A DNA stretch of 64,000 nt, from positions 248,001-312,000 of the forward strand of contig MU839109.1 of NCBI GenBank assembly GCA_030685235.1, given 5' to 3'. Both the position numbers and the translations under genes were made by a program. Shown piece by piece: positions 31,936-42,658 of the stretch (position 1 is its first letter; each line of letters starts with the position of its first letter). The notes beneath the pieces are model-generated. The model had not been told where the DNA came from. It saw only the letters and a program-made list of their open reading frames with translations, and did not search any database. The DNA comes from Copromyces sp. CBS 386.78. Taxonomy: Eukaryota > Ascomycota > Sordariomycetes > Sordariales > Sordariaceae.

Positions 31936-34900
31936 TTAGTCCCTCTGCTGCACCTCAACCCTCTCCAAAATGTCCCCCCCTATCCTGGCAATCTCGCTCA
32001 GGATGGCCTCTCTGTTGACTTCAACCAGCTGTTCCTCCTCCTCCTCATCACCACCCTTTCTCTTCTTTCCAGGTCCCACCACCGGCTTGTAACAAGTACC
32101 CAAGTTAACCTTGAAGCTCCTCCTCTCAAGCGTGGTGGGGTTCCAGATGGCGCCCACGACCTTCTCATCTTCTCCTCCTCCTCCCCTAAAGAACACGAGA
32201 GGGGCAGAAGATCCAGATCCATAGATTTGTCCAAGTTTCTCAAAGAAGGTGTCCACCGGGGCGGCAGGCACGGGAAGGGGGTCCTCGCCTGCTGTTGTTG
32301 TTATTGACAGGTTTTTGTATTTGCTTGTTGAACCAGACGACTTGTTGGAAGGGCTGGTGAGGTCCTCGCCGGGATAAACCCTGGCGACACCACCCTTGAG
32401 TGCCTTGGCCGAAAGATGCAACAAGACGTCATATTCCTTGGTACTGGGAACGAACAGTCGTCTAGCATCCAGCTGCTCCACGCCCTCTTCTTCTCTGATT
32501 ACGCGACAGGCCGTCTTGGCGAGGGCAGTCATGCGCGCTGCGACAACCTTGCTGCTCGGCTGCGCGACGCCGTTGACGGTGGTGTAAGCTACTCCTGAAG
32601 ATTCTTGGGCGGTGGCGACGAACAAAACGGTGTGGTTCATCAGCGGGTCGAGCTTGCGCCAGGCTTCGAGACGGGTGGAGATGGCGGAACGCTCCGAGGA
32701 CGGCATGTCGCCGTTTGTGTCGACGATGAGGGGCTCGGAGCGCCAGTCCCAACGACTCAAAAAAAGGAGGGCGCGGAGAAGCCCGACGGAGGGGGAGGAG
32801 GGTTTGTCCCAGGGGTATGGACACAGAAAGACCTGCAGGGCGACGAGCTCGATGAATTCCGGAGTGAAATGGGAAGAGAGTTTGTGGCTGGAGAACCAGT
32901 GCTTGAGCAGGCGGATGGTGGGCGAAAGCGCGGGGAAGCGCGTGGCGAAGGTGTTGATGGATTGGGTGTGCAGGGGCAGGTGGTAGTAGAGCCTGCGGAA
33001 GTTGGAGAGCAGCACCGAGGCTTGGTGGCGGTGGTGTTGGTCGATGGTCTTGTCGTGCGACTGGCGCGTGAGGAGGGCCTCTTCGAGGTCCGAGTGGATG
33101 CGCAGACGGAAGGCAGGGCCGGACTCGTAGACGATGTCGAGGTAGGCGAGGTTTTCGAGCTCCGTGTTGGTGGTCGTGGAGGACTCGAGGCCGACGTAGG
33201 ACCGGACCTCGCCGGGCTTGGAACGCTCCAAGAGGTCGCCCATGATGCGCAAAAAGGCAATCTTGGTGCGTTGGATGGCCACGATGGATTCGGGCCACTT
33301 GCCAGAGGCTTCGAAGGAGATGACACATTCCAACGGGCGGGGACCGGATTTGGTCACGGTCGAGAAGGGCACCTTGACCGAGGCGTGTCGCAGCTCGGGG
33401 CAGATGGGGGCGATTTGCCTAACGTGCAGCGGCATGTCGTCGAGGGTGCGCATGTCCTTCTCGAAGGAGGAAAAGGCCTTGCGAGCGGCGTTGAAGACGG
33501 AGGTGTCGGTCGTCTTGATGGGGATTAGCTCGGTGAAGCCGTCGCCGTAGAAGGTGAGTTCGTCCTCGAGGTAGCCAACGCGAAGATGGAGCTTGAGGAT
33601 GTAGCGCATCATCTCCTCGCAGAGGTCAAAGGCCGAGGTGGACGACCAGATCAAGGTCTCTCTGATGGAATCTCCCTCGAAACGGCGAAGTTCCGACTTG
33701 TCACCCCAGAACCTCTGGAACTTGGCGCATTCCTCCTTCTCCTCGTTGCTAGGTCCAGCGGCCGGACCACGGTCAACGGCGCGGGTCATGTTGGCGGCGT
33801 TGAAGAGGACACCAATCTCGATGGTGTGGTTTTGCTTTGTTGAAGGCTTCTTGGTGAGTTCCCAAGAGGAGCTTTTGGGTAGTTGAAGGTGGATCGACCT
33901 AGCCCTCTCGCCCAGTTCCTCGTCCTGAAGAGCCCGCCTAAGTACCCTGTACGCCTTGTCGCTGTATTCCCATAGCCGTCCGCGGCAGTCGACCGGTTCC
34001 GTCTTGTCTTGCTGTCCATCGTACTTGAGGTGGGCAATAAGGTCGTAGTTTTGCCAAGGGAGGTCGGCCCGGAGAATAAAGGTAGGGGTGAACTGGTCGG
34101 CAGTGCTGTCGTTGAGAAGGCTCCTCGTCCACTTGGCGTGTTGGTGTAGCTTGCCGGCGGACCAGTTGCTCATCTTGAAGGCAACGTTCAACCCACGAGC
34201 CGCGTCCAAGAGAACCGGACCAGCCGTCTCCGTCTCGACCATGGCAGTGCCCAGAACACAGGGCTTCTCGGAGAGGTTCGTAACAGCCAAGAACTGGACC
34301 ATGGCCTTGAACAGCTGGGTGGCGCTCAAGGATGTTGACAGCCTGGAATTGTCGCCGCTTTGGAGCAGAAGCGCCAGGAGTACCGTCCATTCAAAGTGAC
34401 CAAAACCACCATCCGCCATGTCGCTCCCCAGTCCTCGTTGTTGCAACCACACGCGACCAAGGATACAAGCCTTGTTGAACGCGGCGCATTTCTTTTCGGT
34501 TTGTCGCAAGAGCTTCAGGTAGGGGAAGAAGCAGGAGTCGGAAACAACGGTCGAGTTGTAGAATGGCGTAGGCTTGGTCGCAGCCTTGGATTCGTCGTCA
34601 CCGCCAGCTTTGCGCACGAGGGTAGCGCCCAAGTGAAGCTTTGATTTGGGGAACAAGTTGTCGGGGGCGCAAGGGATGATGCGCACTCTGTAGCCCAGTC
34701 GGCCTTCTTCTACTTTTGGTTTCAACGACAGAATGGGAGACAGGGGGTTCCCGTTCAGGTATTCGTATGAAAGCTCTCCATCGTCAGCCAGGTCCTTTTG
34801 TAGAGCAGCAGCCACAACACCGAGGAAGTAGGCTCTCTTGTAAAAGTATCGCAGGTCGAGATAGTCCTTCTCTTGCAGGGTCTCTCCGGGGATGACCACC

Positions 34901-35328
34901 ACCATATCCACAGCATGGCTCTTCTGGGCCTTGATCATGGTCTTGGACACATAGCTGCCGACAACGTTGAACTGGGAAGGCTTTGCGAAGGCGACCTTGT
35001 AGTTGGACTCTGGAGATGGGCGCGGTTCGGGGAACGGGATCTGGATCTTGTGTTTCTTTTCGAGTTTGGTGGCAGCGTCGGCGATCTGGAGGGCATCGTG
35101 GGCTTCGATGGCTTCGATGGAGCCCTTGATCTTGTGGAGGAGAGAGTCGACAGCTTGGAGGGCAGTCGCATAGTCGAGCTTCACTTGGTCGACGAGTTCT
35201 TCGGCTTCGAGGATGAATGCGCGGCCACGGGAGAGACCAGAGGACGCAGCGGCATCGATGTTGCCAACAGCGCTTTCACCGCCGCGCGAGTGGCCAATCT
35301 TTCGTCGTTTTGCTGATGCTGGTTCCAT
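31936..35328 (-). CDS. utp22: UTP22 / Nrap-family pre-rRNA processing protein
   Basis: Component of the small-subunit processome (the UTP-C module with Rrp7 in yeast), acting in the nucleolus on 18S pre-rRNA. The single-exon 1130-aa frame matches family length (yeast about 1237, human NOL6 about 1146). Family features include a basic N-terminus (AKRRKIGHSR) and the PSQFNVVGSYVSKTMIK stretch, followed by VDMVVVIPGETLQEKDYLDL, the nucleotidyltransferase-like fold of Nrap proteins. Later blocks include HLGATLVRK, RLLKHWFSSHKLSSHF and VALQVFLCPYPWDKPSSP. The start at 35328 has a good context (ACAAAATGG). It is divergent from SKI3 across 469 bp. Confidence 0.93.
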   Translation of the reverse strand: MEPASAKRRKIGHSRGGESAVGNIDAAASSGLSRGRAFILEAEELVDQVKLDYATALQAVDSLLHKIKGSIEAIEAHDALQIADAATKLEKKHKIQIPFPEPRPSPESNYKVAFAKPSQFNVVGSYVSKTMIKAQKSHAVDMVVVIPGETLQEKDYLDLRYFYKRAYFLGVVAAALQKDLADDGELSYEYLNGNPLSPILSLKPKVEEGRLGYRVRIIPCAPDNLFPKSKLHLGATLVRKAGGDDESKAATKPTPFYNSTVVSDSCFFPYLKLLRQTEKKCAAFNKACILGRVWLQQRGLGSDMADGGFGHFEWTVLLALLLQSGDNSRLSTSLSATQLFKAMVQFLAVTNLSEKPCVLGTAMVETETAGPVLLDAARGLNVAFKMSNWSAGKLHQHAKWTRSLLNDSTADQFTPTFILRADLPWQNYDLIAHLKYDGQQDKTEPVDCRGRLWEYSDKAYRVLRRALQDEELGERARSIHLQLPKSSSWELTKKPSTKQNHTIEIGVLFNAANMTRAVDRGPAAGPSNEEKEECAKFQRFWGDKSELRRFEGDSIRETLIWSSTSAFDLCEEMMRYILKLHLRVGYLEDELTFYGDGFTELIPIKTTDTSVFNAARKAFSSFEKDMRTLDDMPLHVRQIAPICPELRHASVKVPFSTVTKSGPRPLECVISFEASGKWPESIVAIQRTKIAFLRIMGDLLERSKPGEVRSYVGLESSTTTNTELENLAYLDIVYESGPAFRLRIHSDLEEALLTRQSHDKTIDQHHRHQASVLLSNFRRLYYHLPLHTQSINTFATRFPALSPTIRLLKHWFSSHKLSSHFTPEFIELVALQVFLCPYPWDKPSSPSVGLLRALLFLSRWDWRSEPLIVDTNGDMPSSERSAISTRLEAWRKLDPLMNHTVLFVATAQESSGVAYTTVNGVAQPSSKVVAARMTALAKTACRVIREEEGVEQLDARRLFVPSTKEYDVLLHLSAKALKGGVARVYPGEDLTSPSNKSSGSTSKYKNLSITTTAGEDPLPVPAAPVDTFFEKLGQIYGSGSSAPLVFFRGGGGEDEKVVGAIWNPTTLERRSFKVNLGTCYKPVVGPGKKRKGGDEEEEEQLVEVNREAILSEIARIGGDILERVEVQQRD

Positions 35329-35797
35329 TTTGTGTGGTGGTGTGGTGGTTGGTTGTGGTTGGTGGTGATGTTGTCAAGACGAAGATGGGAATGGAGACAT
35401 GGAAAATAATTGATAGTGACAACTGCTGAGAGAGAGCACTGAAGGCCAGCAGTGGGATCAACCGAAGTCCCGTCCAGTTCGCGAATCCCAAATTTTTTGA
35501 GACGCTGGAGCTCCGATAAGCGATAAGAGGAAACACAGTGCCGCCTGATTTAGCAGACAGTGCGCCCCACCTCTATGATGCACATTGATTTGTGTCTGGT
35601 TCAGTTGATGTTCGCTTGTTAGCTCATCCGCTGTCGCCAAACACGAAGCTTAAACACTCCAACATCCTCACCACAGTCAACCTCGCAATATTTGTTTACC
35701 TCTTCTCTTCCACTTTCAGTCATTTTCTATTTGTCATTCCTGTTTCCCTTCGCGACTCCTCTTGACAAACTTATTCTAACCTATCCATTAGGACATC
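35329..35797. promoter_or_regulatory. shared divergent promoter of UTP22 and SKI3
   Basis: The two starts face away from each other across 469 bp, so promoter elements must be shared or interleaved. CCGATAAGCGATAAG lies near 35514-35528, similar to the GATAAG words upstream of the PBDC1-family gene. The side near SKI3 is T/C-rich. Whether expression is coupled is not known. Confidence 0.5.
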
Positions 35798-38700
35798 ATG
35801 TCCACCAAACAGCTCGTCAAGGCGGCTGCCGAGGCCATCAAGAAGCAGCAGTGGGACGACGCCATCGAGGGCGCAAAGAACATCATCGACAAGGACAACA
35901 AGAGTTATCAGGGTCACATCCTCCTGGCCTTTGCTTTAGACAAGAAGGGGAGGCTGGAAGAAGCAGAGAACACATACCTCGCCGCCACCAGACTCAAGCC
36001 AGAAGAGAAGGAGGCATGGCAGGGCCTCGTCAAGCTGTACCCAAACCTCGACACCACAAACAAGTTCAAGCAACACCAGCATGCCGTTCTCAAGCTGGCA
36101 GAGATCTTCCGAGACGCGAATGACCTTCAGAAATGCTACGAGACCGTCGACAGCTTCATCACCTATGCCCGCACCAAGGCCGAGCCATACCAATACGTGG
36201 ACGCCCTCGACCTAATATTGCCCGAATCCCCCATCTACGAGGCCATCGAGGGTCGCTTCGGCCATGTGTGGAGGACATACGAGACACAGGCTCAGCTGGT
36301 GGAGCAAAATGAGAAGAAGCGCATCAACACCTTGATCGGCGAGAGGAGGACGCGCATCGGCGCAAGAATCAACGAGGTCACCCTAGAGGTCAAGAGAGAG
36401 GTCTACAGACAGAGCAGGCTGAGCTACACGTACGCCCAGCTCATCAACTGGACCAACGACGACGAAGTGCGCCGCATGTACGAGGAGAAGCTGATGCAAT
36501 ATGGCCATGACCGACTGATGGCCTGGCCTCCAGGAGAGGAAAAGGAGCGAGAACTGGCCAACGTCCTGAAGCTCGCCAACGACATGGTCATCATCAAGCA
36601 CCCGTACAAGCTGGCCTGGGATATCGCCATCAACTGGCAGGACCACAAGGAGATCAAGGAGTGGGACGTCACAGTGCTGAGACAGTACTGCACCTTCTTC
36701 CCAGATAGCGATCTCAACAGGGTGGTCATGGGTTTCTTGACCAGCAGCGTGTCTCCCTTCCCGCAGGAGAAGCAGGAACAGACAACAACAGATGATGCGG
36801 CGGCCAAGAGTGAGGGTAGCACGGAAGAGAGCGAGGACGACGAGGATGGAGGCGCGGCCACCATCTATGCTCCCATCACCGAGGAAGACCGTCTTCTTAT
36901 GATGACAGAGGGTATCAGCGGTGCCGAGTCCTTGCTGGCGTTCAGACTAATGGGCGAATACTACCAGCATCTGGAGGAGTGGGAGAGCAATGTCGAGCTG
37001 ATGCGCAAGGCCTTGACTTTCCTGAAGGAGGAGCGGGCCAAGACGGGTTTGGATTTCCGCTTTACCGAGGACGCCTTTTCGCTGTATCTCGGCACGGCTT
37101 TGGTCTTTTACCAGACTCCTCGCAACCACCAGGAAGCCAAGGTTCTTTTTGATGCGGTACTCGCTCATGACCCAACCTCTACTCCCGCCATGATTGGTGT
37201 TGGCCTGATCTACGAGGAGGAGGAGGAGTACGATGAAGCGATTGACTTCCTCGAACGGGCCCTGAAGCGTGACCCCGATAATATCCGTGTCCGTACAGAG
37301 GCTGCTTGGGTCAAAGCACTCAAACGAGACTTTGACATGGCCAGGGCTGAGCTTGACGCCTGCATCCCCATTCTCTCCAAAAAGGGCCAATCCAAGGAAA
37401 TCCTATCACAAACTCAGTACCGTCTTGGTTACTGCATCTGGAACATTGACACCTCCAAGGCTGCCAGAAAGGACCGGTCTGGAGCTTACGCCATGTTCCT
37501 TGAGTCACTCAAAAACAACCTCAACTACGCCCCGGCTTACACCATTCTGGGTATCTACTACGCCGACTACGCCAAGGACAAGAAGAGAGCGCGCAGGTGT
37601 TTCCAAAAGGCAGTCGAGCTTTCGCCGTCCGAGGTCGAGTCTGCTGAACGGCTAGCTAGGTCCTTTGCCGATGACGGAGACTGGGACCGTGTCGAGCTCG
37701 TTGCCCAGAGAGTCGTCGATTCTGGCAAAGTCAAGCCACCACCTGGCTCCAAGCGCAAGGGTATAAGCTGGCCTTTCGCTGCTCTGGGTGTGGCCGAGCT
37801 CAACAAGCAAGAGTTCCACAAGGCCATCGTTTCCTTCCAGTCGGCTCTGCGTATCTCTCCCAATGATTATCATTCCTGGGTGGGTTTGGGTGAGGCATAC
37901 CACAGCTCTGGTCGCTATATTGCCGCTACCAAGGCTATCCTGAACGCCCAGAAGCTAGAGGAATCATGTGAAGCAAACCTCACCGACGAGACGTGGTTCA
38001 CAAAGTTCATTCTGGCCGACATCAAACGCGAGCTGGGTGACTTTGATGAGTCCATCGAGCTTTATCAACATGTCATGCAGGAACGCCCCGACGAAGAAGG
38101 CGTCGCCACTGCGTTGATGCAGACACTTGTCGACAACGCCTTTGACAGTCTCAACAAGGGCTTCTTTGGCAAGGCTGCCGGTCTGGCTGCCGAGGCCCTC
38201 ACCTTCGCCACCAAGGCTCCCGACGCCATCAAGGACACCTTCAACTACTGGAAGGCCATCGGCGATGCTTGCTCGCTCTTTTCTACCATCCAAGGCCGCA
38301 TCTCCGAGTTTCCCGCCGGCATCGTCCGCTCGCTCCTCGGCACCGACGATGATTTGCCGGCCTACCAAATCCTCAAGGACATTGACAACGTCGGCACCGG
38401 CATCGTCTCCACGGACGGCATTTTCCCCAAGGACGAAACCGTCGGCGTAGACTTGACCAAAGCCCTCCAGGCCACCATCCTCGCCCACAAGCGCTCCATT
38501 CATATCGCTAGCAGCGATGTCCACGCGCAATCGGTGGCCTACTACAACCTCGGCTGGGCCGAATACCGCGCTCACGCATGTCTGCCCCCGGACATGCGTA
38601 AGAACAGCCACAAGAAGCCCACGAACTACATCAAGGCCGCCATGGCCTGCTTCAAGCGCGCCATCGAGCTCGAAGCCGGCAACTCCGAGTTCTGGAACGC

Positions 38701-40189
38701 TTTGGGTGTGGTGACCTCCGAAGTCAACCCAGCCGTCGCCCAGCATGCCTTCTGCCGTTCTCTGTTCCTCAACGAGCGCGGCGCCCATGTCTGGGCCAAC
38801 CTGGCTACTCTGGCTTTGGCTCAAGGCGACCTTGGGCTCGCCAACGAAGCGTTCACGCGCTCCCAGTCGACCGACCCGGATTACTCGCTTGCCTGGCTGG
38901 GTCAGGGCGTCGTAGCGCTGTTAACAGGTAACGAAAAGGATGCTCGGGGTTTATTCACGCACGCCATGGAGATTTCGGGTGATTCATGCCGGATCATCTC
39001 CCAGCGCTACGCCGTCTCCATGTTCGACTACATCTTATCTTGTTCCTCCTCGGAATCCTTGCCAATCACAACCCTAATCCAACCCATCTTCGCCCTCTCC
39101 CAGCTTCAATCCCTGCACTCTTCGTCGGCCTCTTCCTCTTCATCCACCGATTTAGCCTACACCCACCTCCTGGCCCTCTTCCTCGAGCGCACCGGCGAGC
39201 TTTCTCGCGCAATCTCCATCCTCGACTCGTTGTCTACAACTCTCGAGCAAGAATACGAAACTACCGAGTCGCCGCTAGCTCTCAAACACTTTGCCATTGT
39301 CAAATCCGATCTCGCGCGGTGCCAGCTCTCGGCCCATTTATTCAGCGAGGCAATCGACTCGGCCGACCTCGCCCTCCAGCTTTCCAGCGACGATTCCGCA
39401 GATGAACTAACGGCCGAAGAAGGCCGCAAACTCCGCCTCTCCGCGCACGTCACTTTGGGTTTAGCTAAATACTATTCTCACGACATCCCCGCCGCAGTTG
39501 CCGCTTTTGACCAAGCACTTTCCGAGTCAGACACCAATCCCGACGTGGTCTGTTTACTGGCGCAGATCCGCTGGGCTACCGGCTCTGAAGAATCACGCGA
39601 GCGCGGAAGGGACTTGTTGTTCAGCGTCATTGCCGATACCGCAGAGAAAGACCAGCAGCAACACGTGCAATCCGTCCTGCTCTTGGGCGTGATCGCCTTG
39701 TTAGACAACGACGCGGAATCAATGGACGCCGTCGTTTCCGAACTGCAGACTTTGCGGTCTTTTGTGGACGAGGACTTCATCTCCCCTGAGCAGCAAGCGC
39801 AACTCGGCGAGGTGCTTCGTGCAATCTTGACGGCTTCTGGGGAGGGACAGGCGCAGCCGATGGTGGATGTCATGTTACACCCTTTTTTGCCGCATGGCTG
39901 GGCACGCGTTGCTCAGTTGGCTTTGGCTTCTTCTTGTACCCTCAATGAGCAAGAGGAAGAAGGGCAGCAGGGGATAAGTGAATGTGAAGCAGCCTCGGAA
40001 ATGGCCCTCCGCGTAGCTCGCAAGGGCGTCCCTCCCCGCGGGAACTTGACTCCGGAAGATCTGGCTAGGGCGTATGCCGGCACGGGAAGACCGGCTGATG
40101 CGCAGGTTGGTGTTGTTGTGGCGCCGTGGGAAAGAAGCGGGTGGGAGAGTTTGGGGCATGTCGTTACCGTTGCCGTCGTGAAGCACTAG
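35798..40189 (+). CDS. ski3: SKI3 / TTC37 TPR scaffold of the Ski complex
   Basis: Scaffold joining the Ski2 helicase and Ski8 WD-repeat protein, which feed mRNA into the cytoplasmic exosome for 3'-5' decay. Single exon, 1463 aa, close to yeast Ski3 (1432 aa). Tandem TPR units are visible throughout: an N-terminal pair (KKQQWDDAIEGAKNIIDKD, GRLEEAENTYLAATRLKP), a central array (EEEYDEAIDFLERALKRDP, ARRCFQKAVELSP, HKAIVSFQSALRISPNDYHS) and a C-terminal array (YYNLGWAEYRAHAC, MACFKRAIELEAGNSEFWNA). An acidic, Ser-rich loop lies near residues 330-355. The start context is acceptable (ACATCATGTCC), and conserved sequence begins at once. Confidence 0.92.
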   Translation: MSTKQLVKAAAEAIKKQQWDDAIEGAKNIIDKDNKSYQGHILLAFALDKKGRLEEAENTYLAATRLKPEEKEAWQGLVKLYPNLDTTNKFKQHQHAVLKLAEIFRDANDLQKCYETVDSFITYARTKAEPYQYVDALDLILPESPIYEAIEGRFGHVWRTYETQAQLVEQNEKKRINTLIGERRTRIGARINEVTLEVKREVYRQSRLSYTYAQLINWTNDDEVRRMYEEKLMQYGHDRLMAWPPGEEKERELANVLKLANDMVIIKHPYKLAWDIAINWQDHKEIKEWDVTVLRQYCTFFPDSDLNRVVMGFLTSSVSPFPQEKQEQTTTDDAAAKSEGSTEESEDDEDGGAATIYAPITEEDRLLMMTEGISGAESLLAFRLMGEYYQHLEEWESNVELMRKALTFLKEERAKTGLDFRFTEDAFSLYLGTALVFYQTPRNHQEAKVLFDAVLAHDPTSTPAMIGVGLIYEEEEEYDEAIDFLERALKRDPDNIRVRTEAAWVKALKRDFDMARAELDACIPILSKKGQSKEILSQTQYRLGYCIWNIDTSKAARKDRSGAYAMFLESLKNNLNYAPAYTILGIYYADYAKDKKRARRCFQKAVELSPSEVESAERLARSFADDGDWDRVELVAQRVVDSGKVKPPPGSKRKGISWPFAALGVAELNKQEFHKAIVSFQSALRISPNDYHSWVGLGEAYHSSGRYIAATKAILNAQKLEESCEANLTDETWFTKFILADIKRELGDFDESIELYQHVMQERPDEEGVATALMQTLVDNAFDSLNKGFFGKAAGLAAEALTFATKAPDAIKDTFNYWKAIGDACSLFSTIQGRISEFPAGIVRSLLGTDDDLPAYQILKDIDNVGTGIVSTDGIFPKDETVGVDLTKALQATILAHKRSIHIASSDVHAQSVAYYNLGWAEYRAHACLPPDMRKNSHKKPTNYIKAAMACFKRAIELEAGNSEFWNALGVVTSEVNPAVAQHAFCRSLFLNERGAHVWANLATLALAQGDLGLANEAFTRSQSTDPDYSLAWLGQGVVALLTGNEKDARGLFTHAMEISGDSCRIISQRYAVSMFDYILSCSSSESLPITTLIQPIFALSQLQSLHSSSASSSSSTDLAYTHLLALFLERTGELSRAISILDSLSTTLEQEYETTESPLALKHFAIVKSDLARCQLSAHLFSEAIDSADLALQLSSDDSADELTAEEGRKLRLSAHVTLGLAKYYSHDIPAAVAAFDQALSESDTNPDVVCLLAQIRWATGSEESRERGRDLLFSVIADTAEKDQQQHVQSVLLLGVIALLDNDAESMDAVVSELQTLRSFVDEDFISPEQQAQLGEVLRAILTASGEGQAQPMVDVMLHPFLPHGWARVAQLALASSCTLNEQEEEGQQGISECEAASEMALRVARKGVPPRGNLTPEDLARAYAGTGRPADAQVGVVVAPWERSGWESLGHVVTVAVVKH

Positions 40190-40224
40190 AGGTGTGGAGG
40201 AGATGATGGGGAGCACTAGGAGTG

Positions 40225-40259
<35 letters not shown>
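40225..40259. repeat. (TGA)n microsatellite
   Basis: About eleven trinucleotide units immediately past the SKI3 stop codon, in its likely 3' UTR. Confidence 0.9.
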
Positions 40260-40303
40260 GGGATTCCTCCTCGTCCGCCGTCGTAGTAGCCACACCAGAG
40301 GCT

Positions 40304-40305
40304 GA

Positions 40306-40338
<33 letters not shown>

Positions 40339-40339
40339 C
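40304..40339. repeat. (GACAGC)6 hexanucleotide repeat
   Basis: Six exact hexamers, 115 bp beyond SKI3. Hexamer periodicity keeps a frame open on the opposite strand, but no gene is supported there. Confidence 0.9.
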
Positions 40340-41202
40340 AACTCGTTTTTGTCTTCGGGTCTGAAGCAGCCGAATTCCAAGGACTTGATCATCCCCCCCG
40401 CGGCGGCCCATGTGATAGTGGAGTGGCAGAGCGATATGGATGTGGTGGGACTTTTGAGTCAGTGAGTGACTGGGAGGTTGTTATGTTGTATTGTTTTTGT
40501 TTGTTTTGTTTTTGTTTGTAGCGTAGTGTTTTTCTTTGTAGCGTAGTGTAGTACATAGCGTAGTGGCCATGCATGGTATTACTGGTATATCTGGCTGGTC
40601 TCTGATATTCTACTATTTCTGTCTGGTAACTGGTAACTACCATCTATCTCTGTCTGGTAACTGGTAACGGGTAACTAACTACCTCCAAGCCTAGCCTCGA
40701 TAATAGATAGGTCTGTCCACTGACTGGCAAGGTATATATCTACCGTATCTTCCATTTTCAACAGTCAACAAAAGGTAGAGATACATACCATACCATACCA
40801 TACCAACAAAGCATCAAGTAGCGCATCAAGTAGCGCAGCTATGTAGGTTGGTTAAGCCGGGGGCAGCACAAGCCGGGGGACATTTGAGATCCGTCCCGTC
40901 CTCAGGTTTCGAGTTACGAACCAAACATCAGCAGTTTGTTTGTTTGTTTAATATCTAGGTATTCTAATGTTCCTGTAGCACCTTGACCTACCGTATCCCC
41001 CCCTCCAAGTCTAGTCTAGTCTAGTCTACTTACTTACTAGTCTTGTCTTGTCTTGTCTTAATATCGTCGATGTTATTGCCAGTTCAGTTCTCCTAACACT
41101 TTGTTAACAAGTTAACCTCTCTAGAGGTACTTATGTATCTTTCAGCAACTAAGCCACCCACCCACCCCAACAGTACCTACTACGTAATGAAGTACGAACC
41201 AA

Positions 41203-41220
41203 CCCCCCCCCCCCCCCCCC
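41203..41220. repeat. poly-C tract (C18)
   Basis: Eighteen consecutive C residues in intergenic DNA. Confidence 0.9.
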
Positions 41221-42509
41221 AAGTATCCACGCGGGATCCGATCCGAAATAACGAAAAAACTTGTTGTCCTCTTGCCTCTTGCCTCTTGCCTCCATGGAAG
41301 AGGATGGATGGAATGTGTGGCAGGCATGGAAATGGCTATGGCTATGGCGTCGTCGTCGTCGTCGAAATTATGGCGGCTCAAGCAAGCAAAACGATCGACT
41401 TTGAGGGAGGCTGATTGGTTGAGGAATTACCCATCCCATCCATCCACAGGGATGGATGGATGGATGGTGAAGACTTGGACTAATTAATACCCAAAATGAA
41501 AACCTCAACCTCAAAAAGGGGGAGGGACATTCTTCCTCCTTTGGATTGAGTGGGGTTTTTTTTTTTTTTTTCTTTTTTTTTTTTTTTTCTTTCCAACTTT
41601 AGGTTTAGCATCATCATTGCGAATGTGTGAGGGAAGGAGGGGGACCTATGGACTGAGTGCAACCACTTGGTGTATATTTCTAGAGGTCCTGTCCTCCACT
41701 CTTCTATCTATCTTATCTTTCTGTCCGTTCTTGTCGGGTGGTTGCGACTCTGTACGGCGTAGCAGATCGATCACATCCTCCATGTCTGGTGATACCTGTC
41801 GTCCATGCAAAATTGCTCCTTAAAGTCAACAAACAAACAGCCAGCCAGGGCTAGATTGACGTTCCGTTCTCCTTGTTTATTTGGCTGCCGTAGCGACGTT
41901 GTGCTTGGCAGAGGAGACACAAGAGGGCATGGCATGAATACATGGAGAGACAGACACAAAGACATCATATCATATCAGGACAACAAGACATGAAACCGAT
42001 CCCGATCAATTCTCGTTCGTTCTTCCATGTTCTTTCTTCTTTCTAATAGTAGGGTATGAATGATAACACGCAACCAGCACCAGCAGCCAGCAACGATTTA
42101 AAAGTTTTGGAAAGCAACAAACAACAAACAACAGACATCAACACAGCAACAGAAGAAAGAAAATAAAATAAACATCACTCGTCATCCTCCAACCACTAGC
42201 CACATCCCGGCAGGGGAAGCTGAGCAGTAACCACAACACCAAAATCTCTGGGCCGCCCGTTTCGCTCAGCCCATGAGCTTTCGAAACCAATAGCCACTCT
42301 TGAGTCCGGCTTGACCCGCTGGTTTGGAATAGGGCAGACAGTATCAGTGGGAGTGGAAAATTCCAGCCGTTTTTCATCCGCTTCCTTGCACCAACGGTCC
42401 AGCTTCGCCTTGACCGCAGGACATCAAAGCTTTTGGTATCCCACCCACCGCTCTTCACGGTCCAAAAATCCTAGTCCAATGAACCTATCTCCCAGAATTT
42501 TGGTTTTAT

Positions 42510-42611
42510 GGGTTCATGATCTTAGCCCAGTAATCATCTTTACCAGAGCTTTGTCTTTCAGGGTTCATGATCTTAGCCCAGTAATCATCTTTACCACAGC
42601 TTTGTCTTTCA
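42510..42611. repeat. 51-bp tandem duplication in the ASF1 3' flank
   Basis: Two abutting 51-bp copies (42510-42560 and 42561-42611) start GGGTTCATGATCTTAGCCCA and differ at a single base (CCAGAGC versus CCACAGC). They lie 48 bp beyond the ASF1 stop codon on its downstream side. Confidence 0.92.
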
Positions 42612-42658
42612 TGACGCTTCCTGGCCGAAGCCTTGTCCTCACACTTCATGACCCCACT

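Larger units (their letters stand above)
40190..42658. other. convergent intergenic region, microsatellite-rich
   Basis: Nearly 2.5 kb between SKI3 and ASF1 3' ends with no supported gene. Contents: (TGA)n 40225-40259, six GACAGC copies 40304-40339, (ACCAT)n near 40785-40803, (TCTAG)n and (TCTTG)n near 41010-41060, C18 at 41203-41220, (GATG)n near 41450-41465, a T-rich run 41556-41590, and a 51-bp tandem duplication 42510-42611. Confidence 0.6.

Noticed and set aside
39875..40411. 178-codon minus-strand frame with Ala-Val and Ile repeats
   Set aside because: Built from the (GACAGC)n and (TGA)n microsatellites and the SKI3 3' end.
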